DNA of 5,896 nt from Bordetella parapertussis. GTDB lineage: Bacteria; Pseudomonadota; Gammaproteobacteria; Burkholderiales; Burkholderiaceae_C. This document shows positions 1-5,896 of this stretch, piece by piece. Location: positions 1 to 5,896 of the forward strand of contig CAMDCZ010000075.1 of assembly GCA_945890735.1 (NCBI GenBank), in the 5' to 3' direction. Position 1 is the stretch's first letter. Every line of letters starts with the position of its first letter. Under the pieces are notes generated by a model, which saw only the letters and a list, made by a program, of their open reading frames with translations, was not told where the DNA came from and made no database searches. The translations under genes were made by a program, and so were the position numbers.

Positions 1-2
1 GC

Positions 3-17
3 GCACTGAAAGGGTGC
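3..17 (+). promoter_or_regulatory. Probable NtrC (NRI) binding site upstream of urtA
   Basis: The stretch reads GCACTGAAAGGGTGC, a dyad of GCAC and GTGC separated by 7 nt. It matches 9 of the 10 fixed bases of the enterobacterial NtrC consensus GCACC-N5-GGTGC. Its centre (about base 10) lies about 129 bp upstream of the start site predicted from the sigma-54 element at 113-128, a normal distance for an NtrC enhancer. NtrC is the nitrogen-limitation response regulator that activates sigma-54 polymerase from upstream sites. The match and spacing are seen in the sequence; binding is inferred. Confidence 0.62.
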
Positions 18-19
18 CC

Positions 20-50
20 TGCACCAATTGCGTTCTCATTTCTTGGTGCA
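20..50 (+). promoter_or_regulatory. Inverted repeat with NtrC-like half-sites
   Basis: TGCACCAA at 20-27 is the exact reverse complement of TTGGTGCA at 43-50, with a 15-nt spacer. Each arm contains a perfect NtrC half-site (GCACC or GGTGC), but the arms are farther apart than the 5 nt of the classical site, so they cannot form one standard site. Each arm may instead be half of a weak site, or bind cooperatively with the dyad at 3-17. The centre lies near -104 relative to the predicted start site. Another dimeric regulator is possible. The symmetry is certain; the ligand is inferred. Confidence 0.5.
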
Positions 51-112
51 TCCATCTGAACTTTTCAACCTGCCGTTGAGGATTGCCAATATCCACCGGG
101 GTTTCCAGGGTA

Positions 113-128
113 TGGCACAAGGCTTGCA
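113..128 (+). promoter_or_regulatory. Sigma-54 (RpoN) promoter of the urt operon
   Basis: The sequence TGGCACAAGGCTTGCA matches the RpoN consensus TGGCACG-N4-TTGCW at every fixed position except one (A for G at 119). The invariant GG (114-115) and GC (126-127) have the required spacing. Counting C127 as -12 puts transcription start near base 139, giving a leader of about 55 nt before the urtA ATG with no start codon inside it. Sigma-54 promoters need an ATP-hydrolysing activator such as NtrC, and NtrC-like sites lie upstream at 3-50. I saw no convincing IHF consensus between 51 and 112, where a bending site would be expected. Confidence 0.75.
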
Positions 129-181
129 GTAGAGGTTGGCGCAGCCCACAAGGCGCGTTTACCTCAACCCTCGAAACATTT

Positions 182-185
182 GGAG
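182..185 (+). promoter_or_regulatory. Ribosome binding site deciding the urtA start
   Basis: GGAG lies 8 nt before the ATG at 194. It supports that ATG over an in-frame upstream candidate at 83, which lies upstream of the sigma-54 promoter and would put 37 residues in front of an otherwise typical signal peptide. Confidence 0.75.
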
Positions 186-193
186 TTCACTGC

Positions 194-1465
194 ATGTTGA
201 ATCGTCGCCATCACCTCAAAACACTGGCCGCTGCGGCTGCCATCGTCAGTGGTTCCTTGTACATGACCGCTGCCCAAGCGGCTGACACCATCAAAGTAGG
301 TGTGTTGCACAGCCTGTCTGGCACCATGGCCATTTCCGAAACCGTGTTGAAAGACACCGTGCTCATGGCCATTGATGAAATCAATGCCAAAGGTGGCGTG
401 TTGGGCAAGAAGCTCGAGCCGGTGGTGGTTGACCCCGCGTCCAACTGGCCTTTGTTTGCTGAAAAAACCAAACAACTCTTGGGTCAAGACAAGGTGGCTG
501 TGATCTTCGGTTGCTGGACTTCTGTGTCACGCAAATCCGTGTTGCCCGTGGTGGAAGAAATGAACGGTCTGCTGTTCTACCCTGTGCAGTACGAGGGTGA
601 AGAGCTCTCCAAAAACGTGTTCTACACCGGTGCTGCACCCAACCAGCAAGCCATTCCTGCGGTGGACTACCTGATGAGCAAAGACGGCGGCGGCGCCAAG
701 CGTTGGGTTTTGCTGGGCACTGACTATGTCTACCCCCGCACCACCAACAAAATTTTGCGCGCTTACCTGATCAGCAAAGGCGTGAAAGCGTCTGACATTG
801 ACGAGAAATACACCCCCTTTGGCCACGCTGACTACCAAACCATCGTGGCTGACATCAAGAAATTCTCCACCGGCGGCAAAACAGCCGTGGTGTCCACCAT
901 CAACGGTGACTCCAATGTGCCTTTCTACAAAGAGCTGGGCAATGCTGGCTTGAAAGCCAAAGACGTGCCTGTGGTGGCTTTCTCTGTGGGTGAAGAAGAA
1001 CTGCGCGGCGTCGACACCAAACCGTTGGTCGGTCACTTGGCCGCTTGGAACTATTTCCAATCCATCAAGAACCCCACCAATGACGCGTTCATCAAAAAGT
1101 GGTCTGACTACGCCAAAGCCAAGGGCATTGCAGGTCACAAAGACAAGCCTTTGACCAATGATCCGATGGAAGCCACCTACATTGGCATTCACATGTGGAA
1201 GCAAGCGGTAGAGAAAGCCAAGTCCACCGATGTCGACAAGGTCATTGCTGCCATGGCCGGTCAAACGTTCAAGGCGCCCAGCGGGATTGTCAGCAAGATG
1301 GATGAGAAAAACCACCACTTGCACAAGTCGGTGTTCATCGGTGAGATCAAGGCCGACGGTCAGTTCAACGTGGTTTGGAAAACCCCTGGTCCTGTGAAAG
1401 CCAAGCCTTGGAGCCCTTACATCGTTGGCAACGACAAAAAGCCTGATGAACCAGTCAAGAAGTAA
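194..1465 (+). CDS. urtA: Urea ABC transporter, periplasmic urea-binding protein UrtA
   Basis: UrtA is the periplasmic receptor that binds urea and hands it to the UrtB-UrtC permeases. The product is 423 aa, normal for the family. Residues 1-29 form a signal peptide: basic start, an alanine-rich hydrophobic core, and a probable cut after Ala-Gln-Ala at 29. The start also contains NRRHHLK (3-9), which resembles a twin-arginine motif. The mature part is a type I periplasmic-binding fold of the branched-chain amino acid/amide class. Segments typical of UrtA are FGCWTSVSRK (105-114), PVQYEGEE (130-137), YTGAAPNQQ (144-152), LLGTDYVYP (173-181), STINGDSNVPF (234-244) and FSVGEEEL (263-270). The ATG at 194 is chosen for its GGAG site and signal peptide. 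It is the first gene of the operon, behind a sigma-54-type promoter. Relatives that bind formamide or short amides share this fold, but the complete urtBCDE set downstream favours urea. Binding specificity is inferred from family and context. Confidence 0.95.
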   Translation: MLNRRHHLKTLAAAAAIVSGSLYMTAAQAADTIKVGVLHSLSGTMAISETVLKDTVLMAIDEINAKGGVLGKKLEPVVVDPASNWPLFAEKTKQLLGQDKVAVIFGCWTSVSRKSVLPVVEEMNGLLFYPVQYEGEELSKNVFYTGAAPNQQAIPAVDYLMSKDGGGAKRWVLLGTDYVYPRTTNKILRAYLISKGVKASDIDEKYTPFGHADYQTIVADIKKFSTGGKTAVVSTINGDSNVPFYKELGNAGLKAKDVPVVAFSVGEEELRGVDTKPLVGHLAAWNYFQSIKNPTNDAFIKKWSDYAKAKGIAGHKDKPLTNDPMEATYIGIHMWKQAVEKAKSTDVDKVIAAMAGQTFKAPSGIVSKMDEKNHHLHKSVFIGEIKADGQFNVVWKTPGPVKAKPWSPYIVGNDKKPDEPVKK

Positions 1466-1486
1466 TTGTTTTTGAGGCGACATACA

Positions 1487-1520
1487 CAGGGGACAGCAGC
1501 TGAGCTGCTCCCCTGTTTTT
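1487..1520 (+). terminator. Hairpin plus T-run between urtA and urtB, probable leaky terminator
   Basis: CAGGGG (1487-1492) pairs with CCCCTG (1510-1515), and AGCAGC (1495-1500) pairs with GCTGCT (1504-1509). This leaves a TGA triloop and a 2-nt AC bulge on the 5' side. The 12 base pairs are immediately followed by TTTTT (1516-1520). This is the form of an intrinsic terminator. Because urtBCDE have no other visible promoter, it probably ends only part of the transcripts. It may also protect the 3' end of urtA mRNA. Either role would raise UrtA relative to the membrane and ATPase subunits, as is common for binding-protein operons. The structure is visible; the strength and role are inferred. 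Confidence 0.72.
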
Positions 1521-1543
1521 GGAAACACACACAAAGAATCGGT

Positions 1544-3124
1544 ATGAAACGGATGGGGTTGGTGGCTGGGTTGCTTTGCGGATGGATGTGGACTGTCTCC
1601 ACCCACGCGCTGACAACGCAGCAGGTCAGAGACATGTCCCTGGGGGACACAGATGCGCGGGTGCTTGCCTTGCAGACCACCTTGGCGCAAGCCGATGCAC
1701 AAACAGCGTTTTTCCTGCAAGCCATGGCCGACGATGCGGTGATGGTGGCGGGCGAACAAGTGATCGTGGTGCGCGATGGAAAAAGTGTGGACCCTGTGAC
1801 GGGTCAGCCAGTGGCTCTGCCCGAAGGCGCAGAAGGCCTGGTGAGCAACAACCGCATGCGCGGTGAAGTGGATTCGGCATTGGCGGCTTTGCAGTTGCTC
1901 AGCCCGGATGAGGGTGTGCGTATGAAGGCCGCGCAGTCCTTGGTGTCTGAGCCCGATGCCAGCAAATGGCCTTTGCTCGACAAGGCCTTGACAGCCGAAA
2001 AGTCCCCAGACATTGCCAAGCGGTTGCAACTGGCCAAAGCAGCGATTGACATCAGCAACCCAGACGCCAAAGTGCGCTTGGCAGCGGCCCGCGCACTGGC
2101 AGACAGCCAAACCCCCAACACCCAGTTGTTGCTCAACCAACAACTCAAGCTGGAAACAGACCCGGGCGTGAAAGCCCAACTCGTCGCCTCCTTGGCCGAC
2201 ATCCAAGCGGCGCTGGTGTGGGGCGAGCGCTTGGGGGCCTTGTTCACAGGTATCAGCCTGGGCTCGATTTTGTTGCTGGTCGCGCTGGGCTTGGCCATCA
2301 CCTATGGCTTGATGGGTGTGATCAACATGGCCCATGGTGAATTGATGATGGTGGGTGCCTACGCCACCTTTGTGGTGCAAGCCAGTGTGCGAAGCCATGC
2401 ACCAGACCTGTTTGACCATTACCTGTTGCTGGCCATTCCCACGGCCTTCTTGTCAGCTGCCTTGGTGGGTGCCGTGGTCGAGCGGACCGTGTTGCGGCAT
2501 TTGTACGGCCGCCCCTTGGAAACCTTGTTGGCCACTTGGGGCATCAGTTTGATCTTGATGCAAACCGTTCGCAGCATGTTTGGCGCCCAAAACGTGGCGG
2601 TGGAAAACCCCGCTTGGATGAGTGGTGGCATCCAGGTATTGGCCAATCTCAGCCTGCCTTGGAACCGTTTGCTGATCGTGTTGTTTGCCCTGTTGGTGTT
2701 GGCGGGTGTGGCATGGCTGATCAGCCAAACCCGCTTGGGGTTGTTTGTGCGGGGCGTCACGCAAAACCGCGCCATGGCCTCGTGCATGGGGGTCAACACC
2801 GCTCGCATTGACACTTATGCATTTGCACTGGGTTCGGGCATCGCTGGCTTGGCCGGTTGCGCCCTGAGCCAGATTGGCAATGTCGGTCCCGACCTCGGTC
2901 AAGGCTACATCGTGGACGCCTTCATGGTGGTGGTCTTGGGCGGTGTGGGTCAATTGGCTGGCACGGTCTACGCCGCGCTGGGACTGGGCGTGCTCAACAA
3001 ATGGCTCGAGGGCTGGACCGGGGCAGTGCTGGCCAAAATCGCCGTCTTGGTGTTCATCATCATCTTCATCCAAAAGCGACCACAGGGTTTGTTTGCGATG
3101 AAGGGCAGAAGTGCGGAGGCCTGA
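1544..3124 (+). CDS. urtB: Urea ABC transporter, permease UrtB with N-terminal extracytoplasmic domain
   Basis: UrtB is one of the two inner-membrane permeases of the urea importer and is related to LivH. The product is 526 aa. Residues 1-22 look like a signal peptide ending Thr-His-Ala. Residues 23 to about 229 form a soluble, alanine- and leucine-rich region, probably helical and in places HEAT-like (for example VRLAAARALADS). From about 230 to the end is a roughly 295-residue LivH-type permease with about eight hydrophobic segments. It includes GLMGVINMAHGELMMVGAY and a cytoplasmic coupling-loop region around residues 400-425 (QNRAMASCMGVNT), where the ATPase docks. The long N-terminal part is, as I recall, usual for proteobacterial UrtB, so this is not a fresh fusion. 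The ATG at 1544 has only a weak purine stretch (1533-1538) before it. The open frame continues up to a TTG at 1466, but that would run through the terminator hairpin and spoil the signal peptide. urtC follows after 1 nt. Confidence 0.94.
   Translation: MKRMGLVAGLLCGWMWTVSTHALTTQQVRDMSLGDTDARVLALQTTLAQADAQTAFFLQAMADDAVMVAGEQVIVVRDGKSVDPVTGQPVALPEGAEGLVSNNRMRGEVDSALAALQLLSPDEGVRMKAAQSLVSEPDASKWPLLDKALTAEKSPDIAKRLQLAKAAIDISNPDAKVRLAAARALADSQTPNTQLLLNQQLKLETDPGVKAQLVASLADIQAALVWGERLGALFTGISLGSILLLVALGLAITYGLMGVINMAHGELMMVGAYATFVVQASVRSHAPDLFDHYLLLAIPTAFLSAALVGAVVERTVLRHLYGRPLETLLATWGISLILMQTVRSMFGAQNVAVENPAWMSGGIQVLANLSLPWNRLLIVLFALLVLAGVAWLISQTRLGLFVRGVTQNRAMASCMGVNTARIDTYAFALGSGIAGLAGCALSQIGNVGPDLGQGYIVDAFMVVVLGGVGQLAGTVYAALGLGVLNKWLEGWTGAVLAKIAVLVFIIIFIQKRPQGLFAMKGRSAEA
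3115..3119 (+). promoter_or_regulatory. Ribosome binding site of urtC inside the end of urtB
   Basis: GGAGG overlaps the last codons of urtB and lies 6 nt before the ATG at 3126. It favours that start over an in-frame GTG at 3111, which would lie upstream of the site itself. It also places urtC initiation where ribosomes finishing urtB can reinitiate. Confidence 0.75.
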
Positions 3125-3125
3125 G

Positions 3126-4247
3126 ATGCACAAGCTTGACATGCCTGCTGCGCCGCGTTTGCTCTCCTCAAAGGGATGGACCGTGTTTGCGCTGGTGTTG
3201 ATCCTCTTGACCGTGTTGGCGCCAGTGCTGAATGTGGCGCTGCCGGCCAGCCACCCTTTGCACCTGAGTGACTTCGCCATCTCACTGGTGGGCAAGATCA
3301 TGTGCTTTGCCATTTGCGCCTTGGCCATGGACTTGATTTGGGGTTACACCGGCATCTTGTCACTTGGCCACGGCTTGTTTTTCGCGTTGGGTGGGTATGC
3401 CATGGGCATGTACCTGATGCGTCAAATTGGCTTGGACGGCAACTACAAATCCGAGTTGCCCGACTTCATGGTGTTCCTGGACTGGCAAACCTTGCCCTGG
3501 CATTGGTACTTCAGCGACAGCTTTGTCGCCACCTTGTTGTTGGTGGTGTTGGCTCCTGGTGTCTTGGCCCTGGTGTTTGGTTATTTCGCGTTTCGCTCAC
3601 GCATCAAAGGCGTGTACTTCTCGATCATCACCCAGGCCATGACCTTTGCCTTCATGCTCTTGTTCTTTCGCAACGAAACCGGCTTTGGCGGAAACAACGG
3701 CTTCACCGATTTCAAACGCATTTTGGGCATGCCCTTGGCCACTCCCTCCATGCGCATGGTCTTGTTTGTGCTGAGCGCTTGGTGTTTGCTGGGTTTCTTC
3801 TTGGGTGCACGCTGGTTGGTGCAAAGCAAATACGGCCGCGTCTTGCAAGCCATCCGCGACGCTGAAAGCCGGGTGATGTTTTCCGGCTATTCACCGCTGC
3901 CTTACAAGCTCAGTATCTGGGTGATTTCGGCGGTCATGTGCGGGGTGGCAGGGGCGTTGTATGTGCCGCAGGTGGGCATCATCAACCCCAGCGAGATGAG
4001 CCCCGCGAATTCGATCGAGATCGCCATCTGGGCCGCTGTGGGTGGACGTGGCAGCTTGATCGGACCGATCGTGGGTGCTTTCATGGTCAACGGCGCCAAA
4101 AGCTGGCTGACCGTGGTCGCGCCTGAATATTGGTTGTATGTCTTGGGTGCACTGTTCATCGCGGTCACCTTGTACATGCCACAAGGCTTGGTCGGCATGG
4201 TGAAAACCATCCGCGGCAAGTGGCAAAAGTCTGGCACTGCACCATGA
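3126..4247 (+). CDS. urtC: Urea ABC transporter, permease UrtC
   Basis: UrtC is the second inner-membrane permease, of the LivM type, and forms the translocation channel with UrtB. The product is 373 aa. There are about nine hydrophobic stretches, beginning near residues 17-39, 49-72 and 73-96. The segment GYTGILSLGHGLFFALGGYA is the LivM/UrtC hallmark. GGNNGFTDFK (near 188-197) is characteristic of UrtC. VLQAIRDAESRVMFSGY (239-255) is the EAA-like cytoplasmic loop expected to contact an ATPase subunit. The C-terminal part contains AAVGGRGSLIGPIVGAF, also typical of the family. The start at 3126 is fixed by GGAGG at 3115-3119. The stop codon overlaps the start of urtD, so translation of the two is probably coupled. 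No truncation or unusual residue was noticed. Confidence 0.95.
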   Translation: MHKLDMPAAPRLLSSKGWTVFALVLILLTVLAPVLNVALPASHPLHLSDFAISLVGKIMCFAICALAMDLIWGYTGILSLGHGLFFALGGYAMGMYLMRQIGLDGNYKSELPDFMVFLDWQTLPWHWYFSDSFVATLLLVVLAPGVLALVFGYFAFRSRIKGVYFSIITQAMTFAFMLLFFRNETGFGGNNGFTDFKRILGMPLATPSMRMVLFVLSAWCLLGFFLGARWLVQSKYGRVLQAIRDAESRVMFSGYSPLPYKLSIWVISAVMCGVAGALYVPQVGIINPSEMSPANSIEIAIWAAVGGRGSLIGPIVGAFMVNGAKSWLTVVAPEYWLYVLGALFIAVTLYMPQGLVGMVKTIRGKWQKSGTAP

Positions 4248-5116
4248 CCCCAGACTTGATGCAAGACAACGCCCGCCGTTTGGATGCTTACCAATTCAGG
4301 CAAGTGCAGACACCGGCGTCGGGTGGACGCAGGGCTGCTTTTTCGCGGGTCCACACGCCCGGCGAACTCGACTTGGCGCATGGACGGATTTTGTATTTGG
4401 AAGATGTCAACGTGAGCTTCGATGGCTTCAAAGCCATCAACAACCTGTCCTTGGATATCGGTGTGGGCGAGCTGCGCTGCATCATCGGGCCCAATGGCGC
4501 TGGCAAAACCACCATGATGGACATCATCACGGGCAAGACCAAGCCGGATTCAGGCACGGTCTTCTTTGGCAGCACCATCGACTTGCTGCGCCACAGCGAG
4601 CCCGACATTGCCCAAATGGGGATCGGGCGCAAGTTTCAAAAACCCACCGTGTTTGAACACCTGAGTGTGTTTGACAACCTGGAATTGGCGTTGAAAACCC
4701 ACAAGGGCGTGGCGTCCTCCATGTTTTTCAAGCTGAACGGCGAGCAAACCGACCGCTTGATCGAGGTGCTGCACACCATCGATTTGGAAAACGACTTGTC
4801 CCGCCAGGCTGGCAACCTGAGCCATGGGCAAAAGCAGTGGCTGGAGATCGGCATGTTGCTGATGCAAGACCCGAAGTTGTTGCTGCTGGATGAACCGGTG
4901 GCTGGCATGACCGACCAAGAAACCGAGCGCACCGCCGAATTGTTCTTGCGCTTGAAGGGCAAGCATTCCTTGATGGTGGTGGAGCACGACATGGCTTTCA
5001 TTCGCCAAATTGCCGACATCGTCACGGTCTTGTGCGACGGCGCGGTGTTGGCGCAAGGCAGCTTGGATGTGGTGCAAGCAGACGAACGCGTCATTGACGT
5101 TTACTTGGGGCGCTGA
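4244..5116 (+). CDS. urtD: Urea ABC transporter, ATP-binding protein UrtD
   Basis: UrtD is one of two cytoplasmic ATPases that power the importer, related to LivG. The product is 290 aa. All nucleotide-binding motifs are intact: Walker A GPNGAGKTT (82-90), Q-loop Gln132 in GRKFQKPTVFEHL, signature LSHGQ (192-196), Walker B LLLLDE with catalytic Glu217, and switch His248 in VVEHD. The signature has His in place of the more common second residue Gly, a substitution I associate with UrtD. The first 47 or so residues, before RILYLEDVNVSF, are a polar, arginine-containing extension not needed for the ABC fold; LivG-type proteins are usually nearer 250 aa. The ATG at 4244 overlaps the urtC stop as ATGA, and no clear Shine-Dalgarno precedes it, which suggests translational coupling. 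A start at 4259 (Met6) is possible. urtE begins 2 nt after the stop. Confidence 0.95.
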   Translation: MTPDLMQDNARRLDAYQFRQVQTPASGGRRAAFSRVHTPGELDLAHGRILYLEDVNVSFDGFKAINNLSLDIGVGELRCIIGPNGAGKTTMMDIITGKTKPDSGTVFFGSTIDLLRHSEPDIAQMGIGRKFQKPTVFEHLSVFDNLELALKTHKGVASSMFFKLNGEQTDRLIEVLHTIDLENDLSRQAGNLSHGQKQWLEIGMLLMQDPKLLLLDEPVAGMTDQETERTAELFLRLKGKHSLMVVEHDMAFIRQIADIVTVLCDGAVLAQGSLDVVQADERVIDVYLGR

Positions 5117-5118
5117 TC

Positions 5119-5811
5119 ATGTTGGCCATGGAACACATTCACCAGTACTACGGCGGCTCGCATATCTTGCGTGATGTCAGCTTGACTGCGCAAGCCGGGC
5201 AAATCACGGTCTTGTTGGGCCGAAACGGCGTAGGCAAAACCACCTTGTTGAAATCCCTGATGGGCTTGGTGCCGGTACGCCAAGGCCTTATCAGCTTTGC
5301 AGGCCACACGATCACCCATGCCACGCCCTACGAGCGAGCCCGTGCCGGCATTGGCTATGTGCCCCAAGGCCGCGACATCTTCAACCGCTTGACGGTGGAA
5401 GACAACCTGCGCATGGGATTGGCCACCCAGCCCGCTTCTGCGGAGATTCCGCCAGAGTTGTTCGCCTTGTTTCCCATCTTGGACCAAATGCGGCAGCGGC
5501 GCGGTGGTGATTTGTCTGGCGGACAGCAACAGCAGTTGGCCATTGCACGTGCATTGGCTGGCAAGCCCAAGTTGTTGGTTTTGGATGAGCCCACCGAGGG
5601 CATCCAACCCAGCATCATCAAAGACATTGGTCGCGTGATTCAACAATTGGCTCAGCGTGGCGACATGGCGATTTTGTTGTGTGAGCAGTACTATGACTTT
5701 GCGGAAGAATTGGCTGATCAGTATTTGGTGATGGAGCGCGGTGAAGTGATTGCGCAAGGACCAGGTTCTGAAATGAAAGACAAAGGCATCAGAAAGCTCG
5801 TCTCGATCTGA
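5119..5811 (+). CDS. urtE: Urea ABC transporter, ATP-binding protein UrtE
   Basis: UrtE is the second ATPase of the importer, related to LivF, and pairs with UrtD. The product is 230 aa, the usual length. Motifs are Walker A GRNGVGKTT (34-42), Q-loop Gln83 in YVPQGRDIF, signature LSGGQ (132-136), Walker B LLVLDE with Glu157, then PTEGIQPS. The switch histidine is replaced by Gln190 in LLCEQYYDFA. LivF-type proteins have VEQ at this place, so this is a family trait and not damage. The segment HQYYGGSHILRDV near the N-terminus is typical of UrtE. The ATG at 5119 is preceded by GGGG (5107-5110) at 8 nt and gives the expected N-terminus; Met4 (5128) is an alternative. It is the last gene of the operon in this window. 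Confidence 0.95.
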   Translation: MLAMEHIHQYYGGSHILRDVSLTAQAGQITVLLGRNGVGKTTLLKSLMGLVPVRQGLISFAGHTITHATPYERARAGIGYVPQGRDIFNRLTVEDNLRMGLATQPASAEIPPELFALFPILDQMRQRRGGDLSGGQQQQLAIARALAGKPKLLVLDEPTEGIQPSIIKDIGRVIQQLAQRGDMAILLCEQYYDFAEELADQYLVMERGEVIAQGPGSEMKDKGIRKLVSI

Positions 5812-5841
5812 TACCTTGCTTACATGGCCCAAATGCGCGGT

Positions 5842-5882
5842 GCCACTGCAGGCATGCCCCACACTTGGCTGCGCCACTGCAG
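5842..5882 (+). repeat. Short direct repeat GCCACTGCAG downstream of urtE
   Basis: GCCACTGCAG occurs at 5842-5851 and again at 5873-5882, 31 nt start to start. The second copy supplies the loop and part of the right arm of the putative terminator hairpin. A 10-bp repeat this close is somewhat unlikely by chance but has no recognised role; it could be a remnant of a local duplication. Confidence 0.4.
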
Positions 5883-5894
5883 CCAGACCTTTTT
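5866..5894 (+). terminator. Possible intrinsic terminator after urtE
   Basis: TGGCTGC (5866-5872) pairs with GCAGCCA (5879-5885) around a 6-nt GCCACT loop. The stem is followed by GACC and then TTTTT (5890-5894). The 4-nt gap between stem and T-run is longer than ideal, though a G-T pair (5865/5886) narrows it to 3 nt. Position, 54 nt after the urtE stop, is right for the end of the operon. The window ends two bases later, so whether the operon continues, for example into urease genes, cannot be seen. Confidence 0.5.
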
Positions 5895-5896
5895 CA

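Noticed and set aside
83..193. N-terminal extension of urtA to an ATG at 83
   Set aside because: It would start upstream of the sigma-54 element and predicted transcription start, lacks a signal-like sequence, and would bury the signal peptide that begins at 194 behind 37 residues.
1466..1543. Extension of urtB to a TTG at 1466
   Set aside because: The codon directly abuts the urtA stop without a usable ribosome site in its own spacer, the region encodes the terminator hairpin, and the signal peptide fits the ATG at 1544.
527..2419. A 630-codon open frame on the minus strand across urtA and urtB
   Set aside because: It is antisense to two well-supported genes and runs through the terminator hairpin. 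Its product is rich in His, Gln and Gly with no recognisable domain, as expected from the complement of a biased coding strand.
2453..3328. A 291-codon minus-strand open frame across urtB and urtC
   Set aside because: It is a shadow of the coding strand: no domain, a product rich in His and Gln, and overlap of two certain genes.
5101..5877. A 258-codon minus-strand open frame opposite urtE
   Set aside because: It lies almost wholly antisense to urtE, and its translation shows no recognisable motif.
1..5896. A novel or undescribed multi-gene system, mobile element or CRISPR array
   Set aside because: All five genes are standard urt components in the canonical order. I saw no transposase, long terminal inverted repeats, tRNA, repeat array or foreign-looking gene.

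Overview
The window carries a complete five-gene urea ABC transporter operon, urtABCDE, all on the + strand, with its control region in front and about 85 bases of downstream sequence. The genes are tightly packed: 78 nt between urtA and urtB, 1 nt between urtB and urtC, a 4-nt ATGA overlap between urtC and urtD, and 2 nt between urtD and urtE. The host is most likely a betaproteobacterium of the Burkholderiales, Comamonadaceae-like. This is inferred from the gene order, the long UrtB with its extra N-terminal domain, moderately high GC and very heavy use of TTG for leucine. It was not tested by any search.

Layout: bases 1-193 hold no gene but look like a nitrogen-regulated promoter region. 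They contain an NtrC-type dyad (3-17), an 8-bp inverted repeat with NtrC-like half-sites (20-50), a near-perfect sigma-54 -24/-12 element (113-128), and a Shine-Dalgarno sequence (182-185) in front of urtA. urtA (194-1465) encodes the exported urea-binding protein. A bulged GC-rich hairpin with a T5 run (1487-1520) lies between urtA and urtB and looks like a leaky terminator that would make binding protein exceed the rest of the transporter. urtB (1544-3124) and urtC (3126-4247) encode the two membrane permeases, and urtD (4244-5116) and urtE (5119-5811) the two ATPases. A possible terminator lies at 5866-5894, at the window edge.

How it works together: UrtA captures urea (or possibly a related short amide) in the periplasm and delivers it to the UrtB-UrtC channel. 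UrtD-UrtE hydrolyse ATP on the cytoplasmic side to drive import. The imported urea would serve as a nitrogen source after cleavage by urease, whose genes commonly lie next to urt but are not in this window. The promoter architecture fits induction under nitrogen limitation.

I found no undescribed system here. The genes are a known transporter; the points worth a second look are the regulatory elements and a few family-specific protein features.
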